Shown: positions 24,301-35,369, counted from the first letter of the stretch. The stretch: 64,000 nt of DNA from Bolinopsis microptera (GCF_026151205.1 NC_087079.1:7866635-7930634), one strand, 5' to 3'. Numbers and translations are program-made. Notes: generated by a model not told the origin, from the sequence alone.

Positions 24301-27300
24301 AAGCTGTTAAAGTAATGTGAGATATTGTTATCTCATTATTAGATTTGACCTATTATATCTATATAATTTATTATTCTGACAGTACTAAAACTGTAATTAT
24401 TGTCACGAGATTTAGTCATTTATAGAGACTAGAGTTGAGGAAGTAGAGAATAAATATTTTTCCACAATAAGACAGAGTAATTGGTCAAATGTTAAACAAT
24501 AAACTGAATTAAGAGAAGCAAATATTAGTCGACTGAAATTATGATCTGATAAAGTGCACTGCACTGCGAACTCAAATGTTTGAAACAAACTCACAGCGGA
24601 TCGAACAGTTTAAAATGGAACACAATATAAAGACAGAATAATTGATCAATTAATGTTAAACAAACTAATTTGATGTTAAACGAACTTCTTCGAGTCATAT
24701 TGAAAGTAAACTTGCCCCGCTACAATGGAGCTATCCAACTAGAGTTATGTATAATGGAGCTGTGAAACTAGAGTAATGTGAGGTATTGAAAGTAAACTTA
24801 CCCTGCTAAAATAAAGCTGTTAAAGTAATGTGAGATATTGTTATCTCATTATTAGATTTGACCTATTATATCTATATAATTTATTATTCTGACAGTACTA
24901 AAACTGTAATTATTGTCACGAGATTTAGTCATTTATAGAGACTAGAGTTGAGGAAGTAGAGAATAAATATTTTTCCACAATAAGACAGAGTAATTGGTCA
25001 AATGTTAAACAATAAACTGAATTAAGAGAAGCAAATATTAGTCGACTGAAATTATGATCTGATAAAGTGCACTGCACTGCGAACTCAAATGTTTGAAACA
25101 AACTCACAGCGGATCGAACAGTTTAAAATGGAACACAATATAAAGACAGAATAATTGATCAATTAATGTTAAACAAACTAATTTGATGTTAAACGAACTT
25201 CTTCGAGTCATATTGAAAGTAAACTTGCCCCGCTAGAATGGAGCTGTCCAACTAGAGTAATGTATAATGGAGCTGTGAAACTAGAGTAATGTGAGGTATT
25301 GAAAGTAAACTTACCCTGCTAAAATAAAGCTGTTAAAGTAATGTGAGATATTGTTATCTCATTATTAGATTTGACCTATTATATCTATATAATTTATTAT
25401 TCTGACAGTACTAAAACTGTAATTATTGTCACGAGATTTAGTCATTTATAGAGACTAGAGTTGAGGAAGTAGAGAATAAATATTTTTCCACAATAAGACA
25501 GAGTAATTGGTCAAATGTTAAACAATAAACTGAATTAAGAGAAGCAAATATTAGTCGACTGAAATTATGATCTGATAAAGTGCACTGCACTGCGAACTCA
25601 AATGTTTGAAACAAACTCACAACGGATCGAACAGTTTAAAATGGAACACAATATAAAGACAGAATAATTGATCAATTAATGTTAAACAAACTAATTTGAT
25701 GTTAAACGAACTTATTCGAGTCATATTGAAAGTAAACTTACCCCGCTAGAATGGAGCTGTCCAACTAGAGTAATGTATAATGGAGCTGTGAAACTAGAGT
25801 AATGTGAGGTATTGAAAGTAAACTTACCCTGCTAAAATAAAGCTGTTAAAGTAATGTGAGATATTGTTATCTCATTATTAGATTTGACCTATTATATCTA
25901 TATAATTTATTATTCTGACAGTACTAAAACTGTAATTATTGTCACGAGATTTAGTCATTTATAGAGACTAGAGTTGAGGAAGTAGAGAATAAATATTTTT
26001 CCACAATAAGACAGAGTAATTGGTCAAATGTTAAACAATAAACTGAATTAAGAGAAGCAAATATTAGTCGACTGAAATTATGATCTGATAAAGTGCACTG
26101 CACTGCGAACTCAAATGTTTGAAACAAACTCACAACGGATCGAACAGTTTAAAATGGAACACAATATAAAGACATAATAATTGATCAATTAATGTTAAAC
26201 AAACTAATTTGATGTTAAACGAACTTCTTCGAGTCATATTGAAAGTAAACTTACCCCGCTAGAATGGAGCCGTCCAACTAGAGTAATGTATAATGGAGCT
26301 GTGAAACTAGAGTAATGTGAGGTATTGAAAGTAAACTTACCCTGCTAAAATAAAGCTGTTAAAGTAATGTGAGATATTGTTATCTCATTATTAGATTTGA
26401 CCTATTATATCTATATAATTTATTATTCTGACAGTACTAAAACTGTAATTATTGTCACGAGATTTAGTCATTTATAGAGACTAGAGTTGAGGAAGTAGAG
26501 AATAAATATTTTTCCACAATAAGACAGAGTAATTGGTCAAATGTTAAACAATAAACTGAATTAAGAGAAGCAAATATTAGTCGACTGAAATTATGATCTG
26601 ATAAAGTGCACTGCACTGCGAACTCAAATGTTTGAAACAAACTCACAACGGATCGAACAGTTTAAAATGGAACACAATATAAAGACAGAATAATTGATCA
26701 ATTAATGTTAAACAAACTAATTTGATGTTAAACGAACTTCTTCGAGTCATATTGAAAGTAAACTTACCCCGCCAGAATGGAGCTGTCCAACTAGAGTAAT
26801 GTATAATGGAGCTGTGAAACTAGAGTAATGTGAGGTATTGAAAGTAAACTTACCCTGCTAAAATAAAGCTGTTAAAGTAATGTGAGATATTGTTATCTCA
26901 TTATTAGATTTGACCTATTATATCTATATAATTTATTATTCTGACAGTACTAAAACTGTAATTATTGTCACGAGATTTAGTCATTTATAGAGACTAGAGT
27001 TGAGGAAGTAGAGAATAAATATTTTTCCACAATAAGACAGAGTAATTGGTCAAATGTTAAACAATAAACTGAATTAAGAGAAGCAAATATTAGTCGACTG
27101 AAATTATGATCTGATAAAGTGCACTGCACTGCGAACTCAAATGTTTGAAACAAACTCACAACGGATCGAACAGTTTAAAATGGAACACAATATAAAGACA
27201 GAATAATTGATCAATTAATGTTAAACAAACTAATTTGATGTTAAACGAACTTCTTCGAGTCATATTGAAAGTAAACTTACCCCGCCAGAATGGAGCTGTC

Positions 27301-28975
27301 CAACTAGAGTAATGTATAATGGAGCTGTGAAACTAGAGTAATGTGAGGTATTGAAAGTAAACTTACCCTGCTAAAATAAAGCTGTTAAAGTAATGTGAGA
27401 TATTGTTATCTCATTATTAGATTTGACCTATTATATCTATATAATTTATTATTCTGACAGTACTAAAACTGTAATTATTGTCACGAGATTTAGTCATTTA
27501 TAGAGACTAGAGTTGAGGAAGTAGAGAATAAATATTTTTCCACAATAAGACAGAGTAATTGGTCAAATGTTAAACAATAAACTGAATTAAGAGAAGCAAA
27601 TATTAGTCGACTGAAATTATGATCTGATAAAGTGCACTGCACTGCGAACTCAAATGTTTGAAACAAACTCACAGCGGATCGAACAGTTTAAAATGGAACA
27701 CAATATAAAGACAGAATAATTGATCAATTAATGTTAAACAAACTAATTTGATGTTAAACGAACTTCTTCGAGTCATATTGAAAGTAAACTTGCCCCGCTA
27801 CAATGGAGCTATCCAACTAGAGTTATGTATAATGGAGCTGTGAAACTAGAGTAATGTGAGGTATTGAAAGTAAACTTACCCTGCTAAAATAAAGCTGTTA
27901 AAGTAATGTGAGATATTGTTATCTCATTATTAGATTTGACCTATTATATCTATATAATTTATTATTCTGACAGTACTAAAACTGTAATTATTGTCACGAG
28001 ATTTAGTCATTTATAGAGACTAGAGTTGAGGAAGTAGAGAATAAATATTTTTCCACAATAAGACAGAGTAATTGGTCAAATGTTAAACAATAAACTGAAT
28101 TAAGAGAAGCAAATATTAGTCGACTGAAATTATGATCTGATAAAGTGCACTGCACTGCGAACTCAAATGTTTGAAACAAACTCACAACGGATCGAACAGT
28201 TTAAAATGGAACACAATATAAAGACAGAATAATTGATCAATTAATGTTAAACAAACTAATTTGATGTTAAACGAACTTATTCGAGTCATATTGAAAGTAA
28301 ACTTACCCCGCTAGAATGGAGCTGTCCAACTAGAGTAATGTATAATGGAGCTGTGAAACTAGAGTAATGTGAGGTATTGAAAGTAAACTTACCCTGCTAA
28401 AATAAAGCTGTTAAAGTAATGTGAGATATTGTTATCTCATTATTAGATTTGACCTATTATATCTATATAATTTATTATTCTGACAGTACTAAAACTGTAA
28501 TTATTGTCACGAGATTTAGTCATTTATAGAGACTAGAGTTGTATTGAGGAAGTAGAGAATAAATATTTTTCCACAATAAGACAGAGTAATTGGTCAAATG
28601 TTAAACAATAAACTGAATTAAGAGAAGCAAATATTAGTCGACTGAAATTATGATCTGATAAAGTGCACCGCACTGCGAACTCAAATGTTTGAAACAAACT
28701 CACAACGGATCGAACAGTTTAAAATGGAACACAATATAAAGACAGAATAATTGATCAATTAATGTTAAACAAACTAATTTGATGTTAAATGAACTTATTC
28801 GAGTCAAACAAATGTCAAATACTTACCCTTACCTATAACATAATTAGACGATCGCAATTAGAAAGTAAACTTACAGGGGGTCAAGTTCAACTGGCTGAAC
28901 AACTGAGGAGGAAGTGGCAGATTTAGGATTGGAGAAAGGAGGTGGGGATACGAAATCATCTTCAGAGTCGTTCAT
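15375..28975 (-). CDS. MULE transposase with SWIM zinc finger, 15 exons
   Basis: Exons assembled by eye (minus strand, 5' to 3'): 28975-28875, 21857-21758, 21548-21356, 21194-21050, 20772-20642, 20495-20314, 19921-19757, 19537-19315, 19071-18890, 18231-18114, 17652-17559, 17207-17039, 16635-16246, 15891-15755, 15552-15375. Every junction is GT/AG and every phase matches, giving 835 residues without a stop. A Cys/His N-terminal zinc module (C146, C170, H174, H177) resembles the FLYWCH/WRKY-GCM1 type that binds transposon ends. The catalytic core has LLDATYK (D315), FLMDQDSAEM (D376 or D378), the MULE CxxH signature CDFH (397-400) and TNGVEGFHSNLK (E496). The SWIM finger is CTC-x9-CKH (C611, C613, C623, H625). 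A GRPPKKQRKK AT-hook or nuclear-localisation tail starts near 810. The ATG lies 228 bp inside the right terminal repeat. Minor exon borders, especially those of exons 3 and 12 with weak splice sites, are the least certain. Confidence 0.85.
16003..16135. repeat. Direct duplication of about 66-70 bp in intron 13
   Basis: The block CAAGTGCCAAGTCATGACATC ... TGCAGTACAATGAG occurs twice in tandem, differing by one base (TTTTGGCTAA versus TTTTGGATAA). It lies between exon 13 and exon 14 of the transposase gene, so it is spliced out. Confidence 0.8.
16886..16914 (+). repeat. Internal copy of the MULE terminal repeat
   Basis: Reads TGCTTTTGGCGGAGATATAA then CGTGCGCC, matching the right-hand terminal repeat with about two changes (CGTT for GTTT within the repeat). 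It lies in intron 12, in right-end orientation. Together with the left terminus it would delimit a 1.8-kb sub-element. No partner repeat for a separate small element was found nearby. Confidence 0.7.
17793..18040. repeat. 22-bp minisatellite in intron 10
   Basis: About eleven imperfect copies of TTGATTGTAGTCTGGTGAAA plus two bases, with G/T and length variation. It sits between transposase exons 10 and 11. Confidence 0.9.
18460..18854. mobile_element. Nested MITE with AGGGGTCGTTCACA ends
   Basis: The termini AGGGGTCGTTCACA (18462) and its complement TGTGAACGACCCCT (ending 18852) flank a C-rich interior with runs at about 18540-18560 and 18598-18620. TA borders both ends (18460-18461, 18853-18854), suggesting a TA-targeting superfamily. 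It has no coding capacity. It is inserted in intron 9 of the MULE gene. Related sequence occurs near 14786-14880 and, inverted, from about 63850 to the window end. Confidence 0.75.
20578..20608. repeat. Perfect hairpin in intron 5
   Basis: TACCGTTAGGATT pairs with AATCCTAACGGTA around a loop of four or five bases. It lies between exons 5 and 6 of the transposase gene. The role is unknown. Confidence 0.8.
22826..22875 (-). repeat. Dispersed repeat family A, internal fragment
   Basis: The complement reads GATAGATTTTTAGACTCGAT, then a CAGGG and GATTGAAAAT block, matching 6393-6440. It sits inside intron 1 of the MULE at the left edge of the satellite array. The segment is one that the family A half at 15030-15113 lacks. 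Confidence 0.6.
22890..28800. repeat. 513-bp satellite array, about 11.5 copies, in MULE intron 1
   Basis: Landmark GAGGAAGTAGAGAATAAAT recurs at about 22894, 23407, 23924, 24437, 24950, 25463, 25976, 26489, 27002, 27515, 28028 and 28545. The period is 513 bp, with 517 where four bases are inserted (the second unit and the last boundary). Units are almost identical. Each carries two copies of a sequence that on the minus strand reads GTAAGTTTACTTTC, identical to the exon 1 donor at 28874-28861. A diverged partial copy precedes the array at about 22740-22825. The conserved 60-codon minus ORF in each unit is a by-product of the repeat; nothing suggests translation. Confidence 0.95.
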
Positions 28976-29203
28976 TTACTTTCAGTTTTATAAAAGGAGT
29001 CTAAATGAATCTGAAAAGGGCGTACGCGTAACTGAAATACCGAATATTGAATATGGCGCTGACCGCGCTTAGAACTATAAGAACTATAAACGCATAGCAA
29101 CGGATGATGCACAACGATCCAATGCGAAATATTTAAAACCACATTTCAATCGATGCGCGTGAGTGCCTACAAATTTGCTTTTGGCGGAGATATAAACTGC
29201 GCC

Positions 29204-29375
29204 TTACACACAAGCGCTGACCTTTTACCGGCGATAATTTCGGCTTGAAACAATAGTTTTCTATCGGATCAAAAGCATCTGATAGATATCACTCCCATCC
29301 ATCAGAAACAACTAAAAAGTCGATTTTGAGAAAATTTCCATGAAGACCCCCCCCCCGGCCCCCCTGCCCCCTTAA
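29204..29375. repeat. Dispersed repeat family A, right half (split by the MULE)
   Basis: Begins with the second copy of the target duplication TTACACACAA, continues GCGCTGACC and ends in C-rich sequence. It matches 6449-6610 in the same order. Confidence 0.8.
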
Positions 29376-30765
29376 GTAAGTCACGTGATATTCGAGTGTA
29401 GAGTTGTTAGTCATCATCCTAAAAAAGTGGATGGTAAAAATACTAATAGCTTCCTTCCTCAGCTCTGACCACGGGTTTTCTAGTTGAATTTTAATTCAAA
29501 GATTTTTGTTTTTTGTATATTTATGTACTATGTAGTATGTATGTATGTACAATATATATCCACCCACGCACAAATAGGGTGAGAAATAGAAAGTGCAAAA
29601 CCTACTTGAGCGGCATTGTTTAGTACGTCGTGTTTTATATTATAATCGGTAATAACCGGAGATATTTATTTATAAATATCTCCGGTTGTGATGGATATTT
29701 TTTGATGCGATAAAAACTTACTATCAAAGAATACTATAAGCTTCATCCCTGTGACCACAGTCTTTCTAGTATAGATTAAAGCGATCCTTGTAAAACAAAG
29801 TAAGTTAAAGATCTTAGTTTCACATTGGAACAGTCAGTCACGTGACGCATACAAGTTGTAAGATTTGACAATTGACACTCCTACATGATTGATTTAGAGT
29901 ATACCCTCAGCTCTAGTAAATATAATTAGCAACCTCTGTCCTGGACTTGTTAAACATTCACAACTTATTTAGTTATTAGTTTTTACTCTTTTGTGTGATA
30001 TTTATTTTCTCTCTACCAGATGGCTCCGCTCTCTGACAAGTCTTTGCAGTGTAGATAGATTGTTTCAGCTATTGTTCCTTAACACTTAGTTTTCCTGGAA
30101 ATCATCAAACCGATTCACAAGGAAGCAATGTTTTAAGCGGTTATAGTCACACTCGTTACTCGTGATACATCAACTACAAGCAAGGAAGTTGAGGCACAAA
30201 AGCAAAAGTCGGCGAAGTCATGTGCCCTCATAGCGTTTCCACTTCGGAGCTTGTATGAGTATTCTAGAAGGGCTGTTAATTGAATCACACTATGCATGAG
30301 ATTATACAGGTTATGTGGCTTATAAGTTATTATATTATATAATACTAGTGTAACCTTGTGAATCGGTTTGCTTTGATACTTGATGTGACATGCACAGGCT
30401 TGATTTGGATTGTAAGGTTTTATTTTTAAATACATTTAAACTCAACTTTTAATGGTCCACGAAGGCCATTAACTTTTCACACAGCACGGTCTTATATATA
30501 TTAGGACGCAATGAAACTACCGGACCACGATGTATGGGGACTTGCCACCCCATGGCAACATTAAAATATATCGACTCTGTTACTCCGTCAAAAATTGAAC
30601 TAGGATCTGGCAATACTACACCTTAGTTCAATAAAATATGATTAAGTAATGTATAACTAGACTTAAGTAAAAGTCTGAAAGAATATAGAAAACAAAATAG
30701 TATACTGTTTGAAAGCTAAATAATAAACTGTGAAAGAGTGGTCAACGTGAATAAAACTGGAGGGA
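29376..30765. other. Noncoding stretch with a small hairpin
   Basis: No gene recognised. A perfect palindrome at 29652-29689 pairs AACCGGAGATATTTAT with ATAAATATCTCCGGTT. A TATG microsatellite lies at about 29530-29550. The 100-codon ORF at 30133-30435 (minus) has no recognisable domain. The sequence GTGGTCAACGTGAATAAAAC at about 30740 recurs near 60895-60935. Confidence 0.5.
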
Positions 30766-31299
30766 GGGAGAGGGAGAGGGAGAGGGAGAGCTAGAGGGAG
30801 AGGGAGAGGGAGAGGGAGAGGGAGAGGGAGAGGGAGAGGGAGAGGGAGAGGGAGAGGGAGAGGGAGAGGGAGAGGGAGAGGGAGAGGGAGAGGGAGAGGG
30901 AGAGGGAGAGGGAGAGGGAGAGGGAGAGGGAGAGGGAGAGGGAGAGGGAGAGGGAGAGGGAGAGGGAGAGGGAGAGGGAGAGGGAGAGGGAGAGGGAGAG
31001 GGAGAGGGAGAGGGAGAGGGAGAGGGAGAGCTAGAGGGAGAGGGAGAGGGAGAGGGAGAGGGAGAGGGAGAGGGAGAGGGAGAGGGAGAGGGAGAGGGAG
31101 AGGGAGAGCTAGAGGGAGAGGGAGAGGGAGAGGGAGAGGGAGAGGGAGAGGGAGAGGGAGAGGGAGAGGGAGAGGGAGAGGGAGAGGGAGAGGGAGAGGG
31201 AGAGGGAGAGGGAGAGGGAGAGGGAGAGGGAGAGGGAGAGGGAGAGGGAGAGGGAGAGGGAGAGGGAGAGGGAGAGGGAGAGGGAGAGGGAGAGGGAGG
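30766..31299. repeat. (GGGAGA)n microsatellite, about 530 bp
   Basis: Roughly 88 tandem GGGAGA hexamers, interrupted three times by the same AGCTAGAGG variant (about 30788, 31028 and 31106). It is strictly purine on the plus strand apart from these interruptions. It is followed directly by an ATTA run (31301-31320). Such mirror-symmetric purine tracts can form triplex DNA; that is general knowledge, not shown here. Confidence 0.97.
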
Positions 31300-31943
31300 G
31301 ATTAATTAATTAATTAATTTTACTAATGGTCTTATAATAATAATATAATGAAATGACCAACATTTATAATAGCTCAGCGATAAACAGACATTTGTTAGGA
31401 CAAATCCCTTAAACTATAAATTGTGAGAAAATGCAAAAATTTGTGAGTTGTTGCATATTTCCAGTAGGACATCGCTAAATGTGGTACACTACAATGAAAC
31501 AGTTGCTTTTAAACAGTATAAACCAAGAATTTCGCAAAATTGATTAGTTGATTTTAATCCGAAATCATTATTACTCCAGTAACAGGGAGGAGTTGAGTGT
31601 GCACTTCGATGTATAGAGTTTTTTGCTACTGGATATGGTTAAATAGGTTATTGGTAACTCAAATCACCGAGGGCCGCATGTTGTGTCGCTAGTCCCAATC
31701 CTGTGGAGCCACGCCCATATTTCATATCAGGTGCGTATATGGGAAATTTGTATCTCAGCTCCTGGAGGTCTTAGAGACTCAAAGTTGAGTTTAAAATGAC
31801 TGCAATGCACATGTTCATATTGGCACTGTAAAGGTCATGAAAACCCATAATGCTTATTTTTGGACAAAGTTCAGAAAACTGATCTCACTTGTGCGCGAGT
31901 AAAACTTAAAAAATCTACTATAACAAGAATTTCGCCGCGGTTA

Positions 31944-33395
31944 TAGTAGAGGCTCTTACGGGCATTGTCTGCTCGATACGCTAGGGACCCCAGATACACG
32001 TTACTAGACGTATTTTTGACCGTAGAATCGATTAAAAGTGGTTTCAAGATGATTGGACTGGCTTTTTGGGGATAAAATCGCAAAAAACCGATTTTTGGGC
32101 AAAAAATAGGCCAAAAAACCATGTTTTTTGATATTTTGAACAAGTTAATTTTATTGGCATGTCGGCAAAACTTGCATGGAGATAGCTAAAACACAGCCGC
32201 ACAAGATGGTTTAAAAATTTGAAAAATCCCTCTATTTTTTTGGGGTTAAAAATCCAAAAAAGTGGTAAAAATTTAGACTTTTTTGCTTGAAGTTTGAATA
32301 ATTTTTTGCAGTTGTATTAAATCAACCCAAAAATAGTCACATCGTGTTTGCCTAAATTTTTTCTTTCCGAGAAGTACCCACTTCATATACTTTATCGAAG
32401 TTTGAATATTTTTAGGCGGTGCACGATAAAAATAAACTTGCTCGGATTTTCAAAATTTTTGTACCATCGTTTTCTAGAGACTGTGAGAATTTTCACAGTA
32501 CCAAATTTATTATACCTTTTTGGAATGATCAGTGAGTTTCTCCTAGGTGCCATATTTGATGGTGCGCGGCTTTTGGAGCAAAATTAGGTGTAAAAGTCGC
32601 GTAATTTGACGAAATTCGTTGATTTTTGTCGTATTATTCTGTCATATCTTCGGTTCCTGAACATGAATCATGCTGAAAATTTGTCAGAACCTTTCAATCA
32701 TACTTAACTACCGAACCTAATTTAGTTGGGAGAGATTGGCCTTGATTAAGAGGTCTAAAAATGACAAAATAGGTATAAATTCGTTGATAACTCAAATTCT
32801 GACCATCGAAATTGCTCAAACTAAATTAGGTTCAGTAGAACATAAGTGTTTACGTAAGCTGACCAAATTTCAACAAAATTGTTATACGGGAAGTATTATA
32901 ACTTTTTTATTGTTTCCAAAATAATGTGCTGGCCGAAATAAGAGCTAAAAAACCATTCGATGGTCAGCGCGCGCGTCTTATTGTCGATGGCGCACTGCCT
33001 AGTCACTCCGCAAGCGTTTTTGCCAAATTTTCGACGCGCACTACGCGCAAAAGCATTTAGTTGTTATCAATTGGCATCCGCGCGTTCATCATAAATTTCA
33101 AACAGCTATAACTCAGCGAGATTATGTCCGTTCTAGCTCATATTTTCACACCAAATAGAAAACAATGTAATCTTATTGCTGACAAAATATGAATATAATT
33201 ACTTTATTTGCCTTAGAGTAATAGACTGTCAAAGTTTAAAACGCGCATTGGTATAGCACGTGACTAATAAGGCAAAATTTATACTTCTTAACATATTATC
33301 GATTCTTAGACATCATACTATTGTGTCCAATTAGCGGTTAGGTCTCTAAACTCTTAGCAGAAAACACGTCTTTTTGCCCGTAAGAGCCTCTACTA
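31944..33395. mobile_element. TTA-flanked inverted-repeat element, nonautonomous, 1.45 kb
   Basis: 21-bp perfect terminal inverted repeats start TAGTAGAGGCTCTTACGGGC (31944) and end with the complement at 33395. TTA lies on both sides (31941-31943, 33396-33398). A 3-bp TTA/TAA duplication fits the PIF/Harbinger group. There is no transposase; the short ORFs are incidental. The flanks join into CGCCGCGGTTA-AACCACGCACGATC, which matches the uninterrupted CGCTGCGGTAACACCACGCACGATC at about 44047-44072. A partial inverted copy of the interior lies at 59212-59793. Confidence 0.8.
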
Positions 33396-33398
33396 TTA

Positions 33399-33815
33399 AA
33401 CCACGCACGATCAATTTTCCCTACCATGTACTTTTACCATTATGGCATTAATTCTTTTGAGTGAAAAGTGTGACTGGAAAAAAGTGCACCATATAATATT
33501 TACATACTAATACTATAAATGAGTGGGATTCGTGCATGGTAAAAATTGACGATGTACGCGCATCAACAATAAATGAATCCAGAAAATTGCGGAAAATAAC
33601 TTTGCGAAGGAGGAATTTCACTGTAATTAATTAACACATGGCTAGCGTCGCGCGCAGCATAACAGACGCTTCCTATACAATTAATTATAGGGGAGTGGTC
33701 TATATTGCGAAGGAGCAGACTTTTGTCGTCATCGCAGGTCAATGCTCATATATCTAAACCCGATTACTTATTCCCTTCGATCTTTTTGCCTTCGGCAAGA
33801 GTAGGGAAAAAAATT
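33399..33815. repeat. Dispersed repeat family B copy
   Basis: Shares ACCACGCACGATCAA, GTAATTAATTAACACA, TCTATATTGCGAAGGAGCAG and GATCTTTTTGCCTTCGGCAA with 44052-45253, but is much shorter. It hosts the TTA-flanked element at its left end. No coding potential. Confidence 0.7.
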
Positions 33816-34679
33816 AAGTGAAATTGGGTATGAAGTTCAGTTTCTACAACGTTTATAAACACAGGATCCTTTGTAGGGTCATTCTGCATCAGAATTGATA
33901 AGGTACGCAAATTCTATTAGTATCTTCAACCCTAGGATGCAAAACGTCTAAATTACCCCCAGGCGCAAATATATGACTTTTCTATCTCAGCTTCTGAGCG
34001 TCGTAGGGGCCTCTCCCTGAGCTCAAACTAACTGCAATGGCCACAATTATGTACAAACTATAAAGCAACACAGGGTATATAATGCTTAGTTTTTAGAAAG
34101 TCATTAAAAACTGTTTAAACTTTCATGCATCATAAAAAATTAACATCAAACATGTACTTAATTATGGTATCTCGGGCTAAAAAAATCTGAGAGACATTTG
34201 CAGCACAGTAAAACGTTCAATATGAACACATTCGGATAACATTTATGCAGCTGATTTAACAAACTTATGAAATCACAAAACATTCCCAGTCTCTGTTCTG
34301 ATTATCGGATAATCCGCTGTAGTAACATTATCTGTGAGTTAACAAATTCTAGTAATTGAGCCGTCCGACCAACTCAACTACCATATTGAGAATTTGAGAT
34401 TGAAATTCTAAATCTCCACATGATCAACAACAACTTATCCACAAAATAAGGAACTCAAAATTAACTCAAAATCCGTAAACCGAAATATTTTGAATGGTAG
34501 ATAATGCACGTGCTCACTGGGGTGCTCTTACATAACTCAACAAATCACGACGGTAGTTAATTCCAAACTTTACATTGATACGTTGTACTTTGATCGCACA
34601 TTTAATCGTGTGATCGGAAAGTTCACAACTGTTCACAACTGTTCACAACTGTTTGTTTTTGTGAAAGATGCTGCTTCAG
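33816..34679. other. Noncoding stretch before the LTR element
   Basis: No gene recognised. Three direct copies of GTTCACAACT occur at 34621-34650. A/T-rich. Confidence 0.5.
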
Positions 34680-34684
34680 ACAAA

Positions 34685-35369
34685 TATAGAAAACCGAGTT
34701 CTCTTGGTATTTAGTGTATGCTAGTCAAGCTCTAGTCACGAAGCACGAACGGCAGGGCGTACCGTAAGGTAGAAATGAAACGAGTATATTAAAAAGGATA
34801 ATTAATTAAAAGGAAAAGTAATACAAAGTGAACGTCAACAGATAAAAGTTCCAAGTGTTCGCTCTAATCGATTAACGTGATTATAGATCACTCGACGTGT
34901 CTAATCACAACTGGTAGTGCTCAGTAAGACTGGCTACCGTCAATTCGAATCCCTTAAATTGATTGAGGGGCAACTAAGAAGTGAGCTCTCCACATCCGGC
35001 TCTCCGGGTATACTCTCAAAACTTCGTCACGCCACACTGCGTGACGGCACAACGCATCTGCTTGCACCACGTGACACGCCGTCTCGCCAATGAGCACTCC
35101 ACTAGCAGTCACCCTGCGTCCGCGAGGACCAACCACAGGTCTGGCTGTTAGTCAGGTGCAAAGTGAGCGGACGGCTCGTTTCAGACAGTTAGTCTGACAG
35201 TAGGTCTGCCAGCCAACCGACTTACACTCAAAATGTGTAACTCCCAAATACGAACATATAAACATTGGTTATTATATACCCGGAAATACATACTAAATTA
35301 TACGTCCCTTAAACGTTATTCTAAAACTAAGATATCCTAAAAGATATCTCTAAATACCATATTACAACA
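34685..35369 (-). repeat. 3' LTR of the Gypsy element
   Basis: Runs from TATAGAAAACCGAG to ATTACAACA on the plus strand and matches 42439-43123 throughout. The 60-codon ORF inside (34954-35136) is duplicated in the other LTR and is not a gene. An A-rich then GGG-containing stretch near 35380-35395 could be the polypurine tract. Confidence 0.92.

Larger units (their letters stand above)
15114..29203 (-). mobile_element. Large Mutator-like (MULE) DNA transposon, 14.09 kb
   Basis: The ends are 28-bp perfect inverted repeats: 15114-15141 reads GGCGCAGTTTATATCTCCGC followed by CAAAAGCA, and 29176-29203 is its exact complement. Both flanks carry the same 10-mer, TTACACACAA (15104-15113 and 29204-29213). 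A 9-11 bp duplication and GG-starting ends are typical of MULEs. Beyond 28 bp the two ends diverge. The single internal gene encodes a MULE transposase. Size is dominated by introns: a 513-bp satellite array, a 22-bp minisatellite and a nested 0.4-kb inverted-repeat element all lie in introns. The intact reading frame and perfect terminal repeats suggest recent or current activity. Confidence 0.85.

Noticed and set aside
22839-28185. Eleven near-identical 60-codon minus ORFs (starting MSLFQTFEFAVQ) as a gene family
   Set aside because: They are the same stretch of the 513-bp satellite unit repeated, lie in an intron, and show no domain or independent start context.
30133-30435. 100-codon minus ORF
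   Set aside because: No recognisable motif and no splice or promoter context; likely chance.
32736-32924. Short ORF with a near-identical partner at 59286-59468, as a conserved small protein
   Set aside because: Both lie in copies of the same repeat element, so the identity is explained by DNA duplication.
34954-35136. 60-codon ORF, also at 42708-42890
   Set aside because: Duplicated because it lies in the two LTRs; no domain, ends inside the LTR.
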